Shown piece by piece: positions 29,511-38,908 of a DNA stretch of 64,000 nt. The position numbers were made by a program, and so were the translations under genes. This DNA is from Shewanella sp. UCD-KL21 (GTDB taxonomy: Bacteria; Pseudomonadota; Gammaproteobacteria; Enterobacterales; Shewanellaceae): positions 62,383 to 126,382 of the forward strand of contig NZ_MPHK01000005.1 in the NCBI RefSeq assembly GCF_001957135.1, given 5' to 3'. The notes beneath the pieces are model-generated. The model saw only the letters and a list, made by a program, of their open reading frames with translations. It did no database searches and was not told the DNA's origin. Each line of letters begins with the position of its first letter. Within the stretch, counting starts at the first letter, position 1.

Positions 29511-31667
29511 ATGAGAGTAAGCAAGTTATCTGCAATATCGTTAGCCATCACATTGGTTATGCCGATGCTGGCACAGGCCAAAGCAGTAACGTCACAAGGC
29601 GCTAGCGCGAGTGAGTTTTCATGTGAAGGCAAAAGCACTATTCCTATCTATGAGATCCAAGGCGCTGGTGCGACGAGTCCATTGATCGCTGCAGGCGCTG
29701 ATGAATCCATTCTTGAAGTGACCACTAAAGGTGTGGTCACTGCGCGGGCAGAACGATTATATAAAGGTTTTTTTATTCAAGATCCCCAAGGTGACGGCTC
29801 GCCTTTGGCATCTGACGGTATTTTTGTTCATTGGGGAGACACTGCGCCAGCAGCAATCGTCCCGGGGATGCAGATTTGCGTCACTGGTAAAGTGCAACAA
29901 TATGCCGGCTTTACCCAAATTAATATTGAAGAGCAGCAACAATTTCACTTAGGTAATTATGTTGGTGAGTTGCCAGCAACCCCGTTACGTATTGCAGATG
30001 GTCAATCACTTGCCGAAGCGCTTGAGCGTGTTGAAGGCATGAAAGTGGTATTAGACTCTGCCAGTGATATGAAAGTGACCCGTTCATTTAGCCTAGATTA
30101 TGACTCATATCGCAACAACATGGTGTTATCACATCAAGCGCCATTGATGAAAGCCACGCAGGTTTACGCGCCATTATCAGCAGCAGCGATAGCATTAAAC
30201 AAAGCCAATATCGCCAATCAGCTGGTGGTTGAGTCAGACTATAAAGCTGAACATGGTGAGGTGCCGTACTTCCCAAGTTTTAATGCCGATAACGGCTATA
30301 TTCGGGTTGGCGATCAGTTAACCAATATTGAAGGTGTGATTGGCTATAGTTATGAGCAATATCGCTTTATGCCAACCAATGACATTAATGCCAGTGATTT
30401 TATTCGCCATCATGATCGCACCGCGGCGCCAGCGGTAGCTAACCAAGGTGACTTACGGGTAGCAAGTTTTAATGTACTGAACTTCTTTAATAGTGAGTTT
30501 GGCGGTGATAAAAATCCATTAGGCCACAACCGCGGGGCAAAGCTTGAGTCAGAAATGCTGCTGCAGCGCACAAAAATCGTGAATGCGATGGCGGCGATGA
30601 ATGCCGATATTATTGGCTTAATGGAAGTTGAAAATAATGGCTTTGGTAAGTTAAGTGCCATTCAAAATCTAGTTGATGCCCTTAATGCCAAGCTGGCACC
30701 TGAGCAGGTTTATCAATTTGTTGAAGTCACTGACAATGACGGTTTCATCGGCACTGATGCCATCGCGGTTGGCATATTATATCGACCCGCCGTTGTCGCT
30801 TTAGCTGACGCAGCTCAAATCATCGCGACCCCTGAGCAACACGTGGCAGAAGGAGCGCTAACCCGAATCAATGAGGGCGTTACAGAAACAAACCCTGGCT
30901 ACCATAAATATCAGCGCCACAGTCTAATGCAAAGCTTTAGCATTAATGGTCAAAAGCTGACGATTGTGGTTAATCACTTTAAATCTAAAGGCTCAGGTTG
31001 TATCGAAGATTGGTTAAGCTTTAATGAAGATTCAGAGCCAGAGGATTTACAGGGCAAGTGTAATGCGTTTCGGGTTTCTGCCGCCAAGGTGATCGGCGAG
31101 TCGGTAACAGCCTTAGACGGTGATGTGCTGGTGATCGGCGATTTAAATGCCTATGGCAAAGAAGATCCGTTAGCAGTGCTCACTGACTATGATGCCAGCC
31201 TGAGTGAACATGTAATAAAAACCGCCTCACACACCAGTTTAAATGGCGCCGACTATGATGTACAAGGAGGTGTGATTGATAAGGGCTATGGGCTAATTAA
31301 CTTAAACACCCAAGCACATGGAGCGGCTACTTACTCCTACAGTTATGCTGGTGAGTTGGGTAATTTAGACCACGCTTTAGGTAATAGCAGCTTAGCGGCT
31401 CGGCTAGTGGCGATTGAAGACTGGCATATCAATGCGGTTGAATCGAGCTTGTTTGAATACAGTAGCAAATACACCGGCGACTTAGCTAAGTCTGACAATG
31501 GCTATTCATCATCAGATCACGATCCGGTGATCATTGCACTGGCATATCCCGCAGTACAGGATACTAAAAATGCAGAGTCTATAACGACAGCCAAAGATGA
31601 TGGCGCCAGCTTAGGTTACTTAGGCTTATTACTGTTGTCAGCTTTAGGCCTGCGCCGTAAAAGCTAA
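29511..31667 (+). CDS. ExeM/NucH-type extracellular endonuclease with GlyGly-CTERM-like tail
   Basis: This 718-residue protein has a signal peptide (cleavage near AQA-KA). An N-terminal OB-like nuclease-associated domain follows (GFFIQDPQGDGSPLASDGIF near residue 86). The catalytic endonuclease/exonuclease/phosphatase domain covers about residues 315-680, with ASFNVLNFFN, the metal-binding E in IGLMEVENNGFG, NHFKSKG, IGDLNAYGKEDPL and the catalytic SSDHDPV. The C-terminus is a sorting tail: GASLGYLGLLLLSALGLRRKS, i.e. small residues, a hydrophobic helix and basic residues, as handled by rhombosortase. In S. oneidensis the related ExeM degrades extracellular DNA in biofilms. GGAG lies seven bases before ATG. 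Confidence 0.93.
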   Translation: MRVSKLSAISLAITLVMPMLAQAKAVTSQGASASEFSCEGKSTIPIYEIQGAGATSPLIAAGADESILEVTTKGVVTARAERLYKGFFIQDPQGDGSPLASDGIFVHWGDTAPAAIVPGMQICVTGKVQQYAGFTQINIEEQQQFHLGNYVGELPATPLRIADGQSLAEALERVEGMKVVLDSASDMKVTRSFSLDYDSYRNNMVLSHQAPLMKATQVYAPLSAAAIALNKANIANQLVVESDYKAEHGEVPYFPSFNADNGYIRVGDQLTNIEGVIGYSYEQYRFMPTNDINASDFIRHHDRTAAPAVANQGDLRVASFNVLNFFNSEFGGDKNPLGHNRGAKLESEMLLQRTKIVNAMAAMNADIIGLMEVENNGFGKLSAIQNLVDALNAKLAPEQVYQFVEVTDNDGFIGTDAIAVGILYRPAVVALADAAQIIATPEQHVAEGALTRINEGVTETNPGYHKYQRHSLMQSFSINGQKLTIVVNHFKSKGSGCIEDWLSFNEDSEPEDLQGKCNAFRVSAAKVIGESVTALDGDVLVIGDLNAYGKEDPLAVLTDYDASLSEHVIKTASHTSLNGADYDVQGGVIDKGYGLINLNTQAHGAATYSYSYAGELGNLDHALGNSSLAARLVAIEDWHINAVESSLFEYSSKYTGDLAKSDNGYSSSDHDPVIIALAYPAVQDTKNAESITTAKDDGASLGYLGLLLLSALGLRRKS

Positions 31668-31678
31668 TTGACCTATTA

Positions 31679-31697
31679 TTTAATAGAAATCATTATC
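31679..31697. promoter_or_regulatory. Fur-box-like sequence upstream of the DUF1624-like gene
   Basis: The 19-mer ending ATCATTATC matches the classic Fur consensus at 14 of 19 positions, with a perfect right half and a poor left half. It lies 12 bases after the nuclease stop and about 157 bases before the next gene. In AT-rich DNA this match level can be random. Confidence 0.3.
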
Positions 31698-31853
31698 ATT
31701 TAAAATCGGTGGTGGTTTGTAAATTTTTTGAGCGTATTTTATTACGCTTTGTGCTTGCTTTGCAGGCAATTTACTTTAAATCACCGCGATAAAAAAACCG
31801 CCTGTTATAGTGTCATACTAGTAATTGCCCCATTAATTGGCTGTGTTTTTTAA

Positions 31854-33029
31854 GTGTTAAAGAGAGTAGAAAAGTTGAATACCGTAACCGCGCCAATGTT
31901 AAAAAAGCGCATTGATAGTATCGATATTATGCGTGGCATTGTGATGCTCATCATGCTGCTGGATCATGTGAGAGAACGGTTTTTCTTTCATGAGCAAGTC
32001 ACCGATCCGATGACACTGGATAGCACCAGTACCGGATTATTTTTAAGCCGATTTGCAGCGCATTTTTGTGCGCCGACTTTTGTGTTTTTAACCGGAGTAT
32101 CTGCTTGGTTGTATAGCCATCCGCAATTTGGGCCAGAGCGCTCAGCAAGGTCATTTTTAATCAAGCGTGGCCTGTTTATTATCGCATTAGAGTGCACAGT
32201 GATTACGTTTCAGTGGATGGGTAATTACGAGATGATTTGGCTGCAAGTCATGTGGGCAATTGGTATCAGTATGTTGGCGCTAGCGTTATTAATCGGCTTA
32301 CCAAGATTTTGGCTTGGGCTCATTGGCTTGGTGATCGTATTTGGCCATAACATGCTTACGCCTATTAGTTTCTCGCCAGGGGAGTGGGGTTATACGTTAT
32401 GGGCCATATTGCATGACCGCGGTAATATCTTACCTAATGACTTTATCGGTATTAGAGCCAGTTATCCGGTGCTGCCTTGGATTGGGGTTATTTTGTTAGG
32501 CTATGTGATAGCACCGATTTACAGCGCAAGCTTTGATGATAACAAACGTCATAATCTGCTCATTGGGCTTGGCTTAAGCAGTTTCGCGATTTTTGCTGTC
32601 TTACGTGGCTTTAATATTTACGGCGAAACGCTTGATTGGCAGCAAGGTGAAACCCTAGTAATGACATTAAAGTCGGTATTTAACTTAACGAAATACCCAC
32701 CTTCATTGGACTTTTTACTGGTGACTATTGGCGGCACTTTATTGTGTTTACGGGCGCTTGAAAAGCTGAACCCACGCTATGGTAAAGTGCTGTCAACCTT
32801 TGGTTCAGCGCCAATGTTTTTCTATATTGTGCATTTATATGTATTACTGTTTATGTACCGTTTTGCCGTTAATGTTATTGGGCCTAACTATGGCGATTTA
32901 TATGGCTTTGCCGATATAAGCTGGGTGTGGGTAGTGACAGTGATATTGGCGCTGCTTTTATACTTTCCAACCAAGTGGTTTAGTCAGTATAAGCATCAAA
33001 GCAAGCAGGGCTGGATTAAGTATTTTTAG
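31854..33029 (+). CDS. DUF1624 / heparan-alpha-glucosaminide N-acetyltransferase-like membrane protein
   Basis: This protein of up to 391 residues has about nine to ten predicted helices. It begins with the family signature IDSIDIMRGIVMLIMLLDHV (about residues 21-40) followed by FLSRFAAHFCAPTFVFLTG, in which the D-H pair and the APxF motif match the acyltransferase-3/HGSNAT-like DUF1624 group. Members are thought to move acyl groups across the membrane onto sugars or other acceptors; the acceptor here is unknown. The start is uncertain: GTG 31854, a TTG at 31875 after AGAGAG, or ATG 31896; the signature follows all of them. It converges with purC at a shared terminator. Confidence 0.85.
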   Translation: MLKRVEKLNTVTAPMLKKRIDSIDIMRGIVMLIMLLDHVRERFFFHEQVTDPMTLDSTSTGLFLSRFAAHFCAPTFVFLTGVSAWLYSHPQFGPERSARSFLIKRGLFIIALECTVITFQWMGNYEMIWLQVMWAIGISMLALALLIGLPRFWLGLIGLVIVFGHNMLTPISFSPGEWGYTLWAILHDRGNILPNDFIGIRASYPVLPWIGVILLGYVIAPIYSASFDDNKRHNLLIGLGLSSFAIFAVLRGFNIYGETLDWQQGETLVMTLKSVFNLTKYPPSLDFLLVTIGGTLLCLRALEKLNPRYGKVLSTFGSAPMFFYIVHLYVLLFMYRFAVNVIGPNYGDLYGFADISWVWVVTVILALLLYFPTKWFSQYKHQSKQGWIKYF

Positions 33030-33071
33030 GCACTAGCTTAACCAAAATCTTGTGGTTAATCAGTAGATACT

Positions 33072-33096
33072 AAAAAGGCGCATTAAGCGCCTTTTT
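33072..33096. terminator. Bidirectional terminator (DUF1624-like gene / purC)
   Basis: AAAAAGGCGC (33072-33081) and GCGCCTTTTT (33087-33096) pair perfectly; both strands end in a T-run. Confidence 0.9.
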
Positions 33097-33124
33097 CGTT
33101 TTATATGTGGAATTAGTCTTAGTA

Positions 33125-34228
33125 TTAGTCGATTAAGTCATATTGCTCGGCTAACACCTTAATAATATCCGCTTTTGGGTTGTCAGCTAGCGAGATGCTA
33201 GTGCCGGTTACCTTTTCTGCCACGCCAGTGTAGGTGCGTGACACATTCATCATCGCATCTAATGGTAAGTCGTTATCACGGGCGAGGGCTTCACGCTCAG
33301 GCATTCTGTCTTTGTTAAGCAAAATATCGGCATCGTCAAAATGATTGAGCAGAAATTGACGAAAGCCTTCTTTGGAGTTTTCAACAACCTTGCCATCACG
33401 ATAGGCAGCGCCATCCCAAATACGTGACGAGTCTGGTGTGCCCACTTCATCCATGTAAATCAGTTTTGAGTTACCGTCTTTGTCATTGACATAGCCAAAC
33501 TCAAATTTAGTATCGACAAACATTTGGTCATGAGTGGCTAGTGCATCTGAGATGACCTTAAAGCCTTGCTTTAATAACACTTCATATAAGTCGATATCTT
33601 CAGCTTTTTCAAAGCCAAAGGCTTGGTAATTGGCTTCAATGTCGGCGCGGCTGATATTGACATCATCTTGCTCAGGCACACCTGGAATACCGGTTAAAAT
33701 ACCTTTGGTTGAAGGGGTGATCAGTAACTCTGGCAATTTTTGATCTTTGGTTAACCCTTCAGGCAAGGTAATACCACAAAATTCTCGTTCGCCTTTGGCG
33801 TAAGCGCGCCACATTGAACCGGTAATGTATTGACGGCAAATTGCTTCAACCTTAATAGGGCGAGCTTTTTGCACAATCCATACAAATGGGTGTGGAATAT
33901 CAAGAATATGGCTATCAGCTAAACCATTTTCAGCAAACAACTTAAACCAATGATTAGAGATAGCGTTAAGGGCAGCTCCTTTACCAGGGATGCCTTGTAA
34001 ATTACCTTCACCATGAAAAATACAATCAAATGCTGAAATGCGATCGCTGATCACCATTATCGCTAATGGGGTGTCAGCTGGCACGTTATAGCCTTTATCA
34101 GCAATCAAGCGGCGGCTATCAGCCTCAGTTAACCAATATACACTGCGAACTTTACCGCTGTGTACTGGCTTATCGGTTCGGATCGGCAAATCGTTATTGA
34201 TAGCGAGAACTGAATCAGCAAGACTCAT
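33125..34228 (-). CDS. purC: SAICAR synthetase (purine biosynthesis)
   Basis: This 367-residue protein catalyses ATP-dependent condensation of CAIR with aspartate to SAICAR. It belongs to the longer (~367 residue) purC type found in Vibrio and Shewanella, not the ~237-residue E. coli type. Motifs: [11 protein letters not shown] near residue 22 (ATP-binding start of the fold), the SAICAR signature regions [20 protein letters not shown] near 130 and DTKFEFGYV near 240, then [13 protein letters not shown] near 255. The gene is monocistronic. AAGGA lies about nine bases before ATG. A 7-bp inverted repeat in the leader (34264-34284) is a possible control site. Confidence 0.96.
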   Translation of the reverse strand: MSLADSVLAINNDLPIRTDKPVHSGKVRSVYWLTEADSRRLIADKGYNVPADTPLAIMVISDRISAFDCIFHGEGNLQGIPGKGAALNAISNHWFKLFAENGLADSHILDIPHPFVWIVQKARPIKVEAICRQYITGSMWRAYAKGEREFCGITLPEGLTKDQKLPELLITPSTKGILTGIPGVPEQDDVNISRADIEANYQAFGFEKAEDIDLYEVLLKQGFKVISDALATHDQMFVDTKFEFGYVNDKDGNSKLIYMDEVGTPDSSRIWDGAAYRDGKVVENSKEGFRQFLLNHFDDADILLNKDRMPEREALARDNDLPLDAMMNVSRTYTGVAEKVTGTSISLADNPKADIIKVLAEQYDLID

Positions 34229-34263
34229 GGCCAGTATTCCTTAAGAAATTGAGTGTAGGGAGA

Positions 34264-34284
34264 TATCCTTTATTGATAAGGATA
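34264..34284. promoter_or_regulatory. Inverted repeat in the purC leader
   Basis: TATCCTT (34264-34270) and AAGGATA (34278-34284) are perfect arms around TATTGAT, about 40 bases upstream of the purC ATG. It does not match the E. coli PurR operator. It could be an operator or an RNA hairpin overlapping the promoter; the role is unknown. Confidence 0.35.
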
Positions 34285-34473
34285 GTTAGGTATTTTTATG
34301 GCGGCTATTTTACCTGTATTAAGGCAGATTTCCATGCTTATCAGGCGGCTAAACTCTTAATCCTGTATAGCGAATACTGAGGCAAATTAAACTCGCTATT
34401 AGCCATTGGCTTTAATGGCATAGCTCTTTAGAATGAATTTTCTGCACGTTTACCATTAAAGAGTGAATCACTT

Positions 34474-35433
34474 GTGAGCCATACCCGTTTAGGTCTTATG
34501 TTTGTCAGCGTTGCCATTGTGTTTTGGGGGATATTACCCATAGCGCTTAAGTTATCAGGAGGGTTTATTGATCCGGTGACCTTAACTTGGTTTAGGTTTT
34601 TAGTGGCCTTTGGGGTGACATTTATCCTGTTATGGCGCTTTGGTAATTTAAAGCAATTTAGTCAACTGCAGGGTCTTGATTGGCTAAAGCTTGCTGCTGC
34701 AGGCATTTTACTGATGTTCAATTACACCTCTTTTGTGTATTCACTGGATTATTTATCCCCAGGTACTGCGCAACTTAACTTTCAAACTGCGCCGTTCTTT
34801 TTAGCCTTTGGTGGCGCGCTGTTTTTTAAAGAGCGGCTCACGGCGGTGCAGTTAAGTTGCTTTGCTGCACTGGCATTAGGGGTGTTGCTGTTCTTTCATC
34901 CCAGCCTTGATGTATCGGCAGAAAATAGCAGTCAAATTCTATTTGGGGTGCTGATTGTGCAGTTTTCAGTGTTGTCGTGGACGAGCTATGCCTTATTGCA
35001 AAAGTCACTGTTCACTAAGCTATCGCCCAATAATGTGTTGCTATGTATTTATGGCTTAGGGATCTTTGTGATGGCGCCGTTTAGCGAGTTTAGCCACTTT
35101 GAGGTTATGGATAGCAGCCATTGGTTAATCGTCGGTTTTTGTGCCATCAATACCCTAATTGCTTATGGCTGTTTTGGTCAGGCGATGAAGTATTGGCCGA
35201 CGGCGCAGGTGAGCGCCATGCTCGCGCTGACGCCAGTGCTCAGTTTTAGCGTTAACGCGTTAGTGGTGTATTTAGGCTGGTGGCCTGCAGTGTTTAAGGC
35301 TGATGTGATGGATCTGTGGTCGCTGCTGGGGATTGTATTGATTGTTGGCGCTGTGTTTACCATGCAGCTATGGCCCTTGTATGTGGCCGACAAGCGAAAG
35401 CGGCAAGCCCGTGTTGAAGGTGAAAGCGTTTGA
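34474..35433 (+). CDS. EamA/DMT-family transporter
   Basis: This 319-residue inner-membrane protein has ten predicted helices arranged as two EamA repeats (about residues 5-140 and 155-295). The first repeat contains PVTLTWFRFLVAFGVTF and the segment SPGTAQLNFQTAPFFLAFGG, a common EamA pattern; the second contains MKYWPTAQVSAMLALTPVLS. Members export or import amino acids, nucleosides and other metabolites; the substrate cannot be told. The start is GTG with only a weak purine-rich site upstream. It converges with deaD at a bidirectional terminator. Confidence 0.9.
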   Translation: MSHTRLGLMFVSVAIVFWGILPIALKLSGGFIDPVTLTWFRFLVAFGVTFILLWRFGNLKQFSQLQGLDWLKLAAAGILLMFNYTSFVYSLDYLSPGTAQLNFQTAPFFLAFGGALFFKERLTAVQLSCFAALALGVLLFFHPSLDVSAENSSQILFGVLIVQFSVLSWTSYALLQKSLFTKLSPNNVLLCIYGLGIFVMAPFSEFSHFEVMDSSHWLIVGFCAINTLIAYGCFGQAMKYWPTAQVSAMLALTPVLSFSVNALVVYLGWWPAVFKADVMDLWSLLGIVLIVGAVFTMQLWPLYVADKRKRQARVEGESV

Positions 35434-35517
35434 GAGAAAAGCGTTTACGACTAAAGCTTATATGGTGATAGCTTTTGAGTTATTAGTCTTTATAGGGTGA
35501 GTTTTCTTTCAGCCATA

Positions 35518-35545
35518 AAAAATGGAGCCACAAGGCTCCATTTTT
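35518..35545. terminator. Bidirectional terminator (EamA gene / deaD)
   Basis: A 12-bp stem (AAAAATGGAGCC with its complement, loop ACAA) has T-runs on both strands, between convergent genes. Confidence 0.9.
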
Positions 35546-35580
35546 ATGCGTCAAACCAACGTTAGTTGGACTGCAAGTAT

Positions 35581-37410
35581 TTACTCGCTGTCGCGTGGCT
35601 TACGTGGACGGTCGCTACGAGGACGGTCACTACGTGGACGATCACCACGAGGGCGGTCGCTACGAGCACGGTCACTACGTGGACGACGTGGTGCTTCAGC
35701 TGGGAAAGAGGCATCACTCGCTTCACGAATGTTTAATGCTTTACCACAAACACGTACTTTTCTTAAATGGCCTAGTACATCTTTTGGCATGCCGTCTGGC
35801 AAGTCAATTGAAGTAACTTGATCAAATAATTGAATTTGACCAATGAACTGGCTGTCAATGTTTGCTTCGTTAGCGATAGCGCCAACGATATTACCAACAC
35901 CAACACCGTTATCACGACCTACATCGATTACGTAACGACACATTTTAACGTCAGGCTTATCTTTCAGGCCTTCAGCGCTACCAAAGCTTGTTGGCAATGG
36001 ACGGCTGCCGCGTGAATCACGACGAGGACGCTCACGACCAGCGTCGCGAGGACCACGATCATCACGGTCACGTGAATCACGTTGACGCTCTTGAATCGCA
36101 GGAAGTTGTAATGGACGCTCAGCCTGTACTTGTTGAAGTAATGCTGCTGCAAGTAAGTCTGTGTCAATTTCAAGCTGCTGACATAACTGAGCCACTGCAT
36201 TTTTCATGAAATCTAAGTCACCGTTAACGGTTTCTTGGATTTGCTCACCTAAGCGTGATAAACGACGCTCAGCAACAGTTTCTGGGCTAGGTACTTTCAT
36301 TGGCGAGATACGGCTGTTCGTTGCACGTTCGATAGTGCGAAGCATACGCATTTCACGGTTGGTAACGAAAAGAATTGCCATACCAGTACGACCAGCACGA
36401 CCTGTACGGCCAATACGGTGTACATAAGCTTCTGAATCATATGGGATATCGTAGTTAACTACGTGACCAATACGTTCAACGTCAAGACCACGGGCCGCAA
36501 CGTCAGTAGCAATTAGGATGTCTAACTTGCCGCGTTTAAGCTGGTCAACAGCACGTTCACGGGCTTGTTGGTTCATATCACCGTGTAATGGTGAAGATGC
36601 ATAGCCGCGAGCTTCAAGTTTTTCAGCAAGTTCAACACAGCTGTTACGGGTACGTACGAAGATGATAATACCTTCAGTATTTTCAACTTCTAAAACACGT
36701 ACTAACGCTTCAAGTTTGTTGTGTTGTGATACTTGAACATAACGCTGATCAATTGACTCAACAGTAGTATGGCTAGCTGCAATACTAATATGAACAGGGT
36801 CGTTTAAGTGCTTGTTCGCAACGCGCTTGATTTGCTCTGGCATAGTCGCAGAGAAAAGCGCAAGTTGGCTGTCTTTTGGTTTGTGCTCAAGAACCCATTC
36901 GATATCATCGATGAAGCCCATTTTTAGCATTTCATCAGCTTCATCAAGAACAAGTGCTTGTAGTGCATCAAGTTTAAGAGTGCCACGACGCATGTGGTCC
37001 ATAACACGACCCGGCGTACCAACAACAACTTGTGGGCCACGACGTAGCGCACTTAATTGTTGATGCATGCTTTGACCACCGTAAATAGGTAGTACATGGA
37101 AGCCTTTCATGTGTTTAGCGTAGCTTCCAAATGCTTCAGCAACCTGAACAGCAAGTTCACGTGTTGGTGCAAGCACTAGGATTTGAGGAGCATTCAGCTT
37201 TTGGTCAACATTACTCAGTAAAGGCAGTGCGAAAGCACCTGTTTTACCTGTACCTGTTTGAGCTTGGCCTAAAATATCTTTACCTTCCATTAAAGGATCG
37301 ATACTAGCAGACTGAATTGGAGTTGGTTTTTCGTAACCTAGATCGTCAAGGGCACGAAGCAAATTCTCGGATAAACCAAGTTCGCGGAAAGTTCTTTCAT
37401 CGGATGACAT
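35581..37410 (-). CDS. deaD: ATP-dependent DEAD-box RNA helicase DeaD/CsdA
   Basis: This 609-residue helicase has the Q motif (PTPIQSASIDPL near 29-40), Walker A AQTGTGKT at 50-57, DEAD at 156-159, SAT near 190 and the HRIGRTGRAGR motif VI near 331. A DbpA-type RNA-binding domain lies at about 475-555 (VIDVGRDNGVGVGNIVGAIA). The C-terminal tail is a basic R/D/P/S repeat region (five five-residue units). DeaD/CsdA unwinds structured RNA in ribosome assembly and mRNA decay, especially in the cold. A promoter with a perfect TATAAT lies about 100 bases upstream, giving a fairly long leader, as is common for csdA. Confidence 0.97.
   Translation of the reverse strand: MSSDERTFRELGLSENLLRALDDLGYEKPTPIQSASIDPLMEGKDILGQAQTGTGKTGAFALPLLSNVDQKLNAPQILVLAPTRELAVQVAEAFGSYAKHMKGFHVLPIYGGQSMHQQLSALRRGPQVVVGTPGRVMDHMRRGTLKLDALQALVLDEADEMLKMGFIDDIEWVLEHKPKDSQLALFSATMPEQIKRVANKHLNDPVHISIAASHTTVESIDQRYVQVSQHNKLEALVRVLEVENTEGIIIFVRTRNSCVELAEKLEARGYASSPLHGDMNQQARERAVDQLKRGKLDILIATDVAARGLDVERIGHVVNYDIPYDSEAYVHRIGRTGRAGRTGMAILFVTNREMRMLRTIERATNSRISPMKVPSPETVAERRLSRLGEQIQETVNGDLDFMKNAVAQLCQQLEIDTDLLAAALLQQVQAERPLQLPAIQERQRDSRDRDDRGPRDAGRERPRRDSRGSRPLPTSFGSAEGLKDKPDVKMCRYVIDVGRDNGVGVGNIVGAIANEANIDSQFIGQIQLFDQVTSIDLPDGMPKDVLGHLRKVRVCGKALNIREASDASFPAEAPRRPRSDRARSDRPRGDRPRSDRPRSDRPRKPRDSE
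35605..35679 (-). repeat. 15-bp tandem repeats encoding the RSDRP tail of DeaD
   Basis: Five 15-bp units encode RSDRA, RSDRP, RGDRP, RSDRP and RSDRP. Arginine-rich tails of this kind often bind RNA. Copy number probably varies between strains without changing the frame. Confidence 0.85.
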
Positions 37411-37514
37411 TGAGTTGTAGCCTTGTGGATGCGTACGAAGTTATTGGCATTCGTACTAGAGTTTCACAGACAGAAAATCAACCCCGTGTCGATTTCCCGC
37501 GTCAAAGGGGCGAT

Positions 37515-37543
37515 ATTATAGCAAGCTTTGGCCTCGTTGACTA
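37515..37543 (-). promoter_or_regulatory. Probable sigma70 promoter of deaD
   Basis: Read on -, TAGTCA (37538-37543, 4 of 6) is followed after 17 bases by a perfect TATAAT (37515-37520). Expected transcription start is near 37508, leaving a ~98-base 5' leader. The remaining intergenic bases to 37733 show no other clear feature. Confidence 0.6.
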
Positions 37544-37733
37544 TCTAATTTTAACAAATAACTAAAATTGGCCTGATTATTGTAGTGCTTATTGAGCGAT
37601 TAACTAAGTTATTTTTGAGGTAATTAACCAGAACCGGTTATTCATGGCCGTGATTCATTTAATCGATATATTATCGCCGATAAACAAGCCTTTTTCGAAA
37701 ATGCTGTGGCGGCAATCGCCCTGAGCTCAATTT

Positions 37734-38774
37734 CTAGCGCTTTGTAATGATGCGCTGTTTATCCAGTTTAACTAGCGTGAATGCCGTTTCAGTGACAGCG
37801 GCTAAAAAGTCAAAATCGATAGTCTCTATGGTGTCTTCTGCAGTGTGGTATTGCTTGTGGGTTGGCACGCCTAAATAGAGCCAAGGAATACCGGCTTTGT
37901 GAAACGGGTAATGATCTGATGCCCGCAGCCAATTAATTTTGAGCATACTGCCATCATTTAGCCTTGAACGACTCTGCCTCACACATAGATTATTGTCGTT
38001 TTGGAGTTGGTGTTTTATCTGCGTAAATTGAGATAGATTTTGCTCACCTTCAATATAGATGGCTTTGGGCCTAGAAGGGTGGCCAATCATGTCTAGGTTT
38101 AGCGACATTTCTAGCTGCATATCGGGCAGTTTTAACAGTTGCTGAACTAGCGCGTATGAGCCAAATAACCCCGGTTCTTCAGCATCGGTGGCCACTAGCA
38201 TTAAATTAACCGCCGGATCGCCATCTTGCTGCCATTGCTTTGCAATCGCGAGCATGGCGGCAATGCCTGAAGCGTTATCATCAGCACCTGCATAGACTTT
38301 GCTGCCACGACTGCCTAAATGGTCATAGTGGGCGGTAATAATGCGCCAGCGCTGGGATGCTTGCTTTGATTGGATAGTGGCAATGAGGTTTATTCCCTGT
38401 TTATCAGCAAAGTTTTGCCGATAAATAAATGGCACCGCAAAGTCGTTTTGCCAAGGTGATAACCCCAGTTCAATAAAGCGCGCACTTAGGTATTGGCGGG
38501 TTTTTTCTACGCCTATGGTATTGGTTTTACGGCCAGCAAAATCATCACTGGTTAATGTGCGAATATCCTCGATGAGCTGATTTTTATCAGCCCATTGACT
38601 GGAAGTATCATTACCACAGTTTTGCGAGGCGCAGCCGCTTAGCAATAAGCACAATGCCACAGGCGTCAATCTCATGGATACAGTGAAACAGGGTGGTTTT
38701 TGAAAATGACATTTTTGCAGAAATGATTTTATTACCGAGGATAGATAAGCCAGAGTATTTTGGTAAAATTCCAT
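37734..38774 (-). CDS. M28-family metallopeptidase (lipoprotein aminopeptidase-like)
   Basis: This protein of 346 residues has all five M28 zinc ligands: H in TAHYDHLG, D in YAGADDNASGIA, E-E in DAEEPGLFGS, D in NLDMIGHP and H in RASDHYPFH. Members are aminopeptidases releasing N-terminal residues in the periplasm. The start is ambiguous. ATG 38774 has a good GAGGG site at correct spacing but puts a 33-residue extension before the signal. ATG 38675 gives a textbook lipoprotein signal, MRLTPVALCLLLSGC, but has no ribosome-binding site. Either way the LLSGC lipobox suggests membrane anchoring. It is downstream of uvrA on the same strand, with a 134-base gap. Confidence 0.9.
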   Translation of the reverse strand: MEFYQNTLAYLSSVIKSFLQKCHFQKPPCFTVSMRLTPVALCLLLSGCASQNCGNDTSSQWADKNQLIEDIRTLTSDDFAGRKTNTIGVEKTRQYLSARFIELGLSPWQNDFAVPFIYRQNFADKQGINLIATIQSKQASQRWRIITAHYDHLGSRGSKVYAGADDNASGIAAMLAIAKQWQQDGDPAVNLMLVATDAEEPGLFGSYALVQQLLKLPDMQLEMSLNLDMIGHPSRPKAIYIEGEQNLSQFTQIKHQLQNDNNLCVRQSRSRLNDGSMLKINWLRASDHYPFHKAGIPWLYLGVPTHKQYHTAEDTIETIDFDFLAAVTETAFTLVKLDKQRIITKR

Positions 38775-38908
38775 TTATATCCCTCTGGCTTGATGAGTAA
38801 ACTAACTCAATGGTGCGAATACCGCTGTTGGTGCTATCTGTGCAATGACAAATAGCGCAATGACGAATAGATTAGCTACGGATAGTGCAATGACTAACAG
38901 TGTAATCG

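Noticed and set aside
35522..35821. Repetitive ORFs on + (SLRGRS and similar repeats)
   Set aside because: They are complementary-strand readings of the DeaD C-terminal repeats and terminator.
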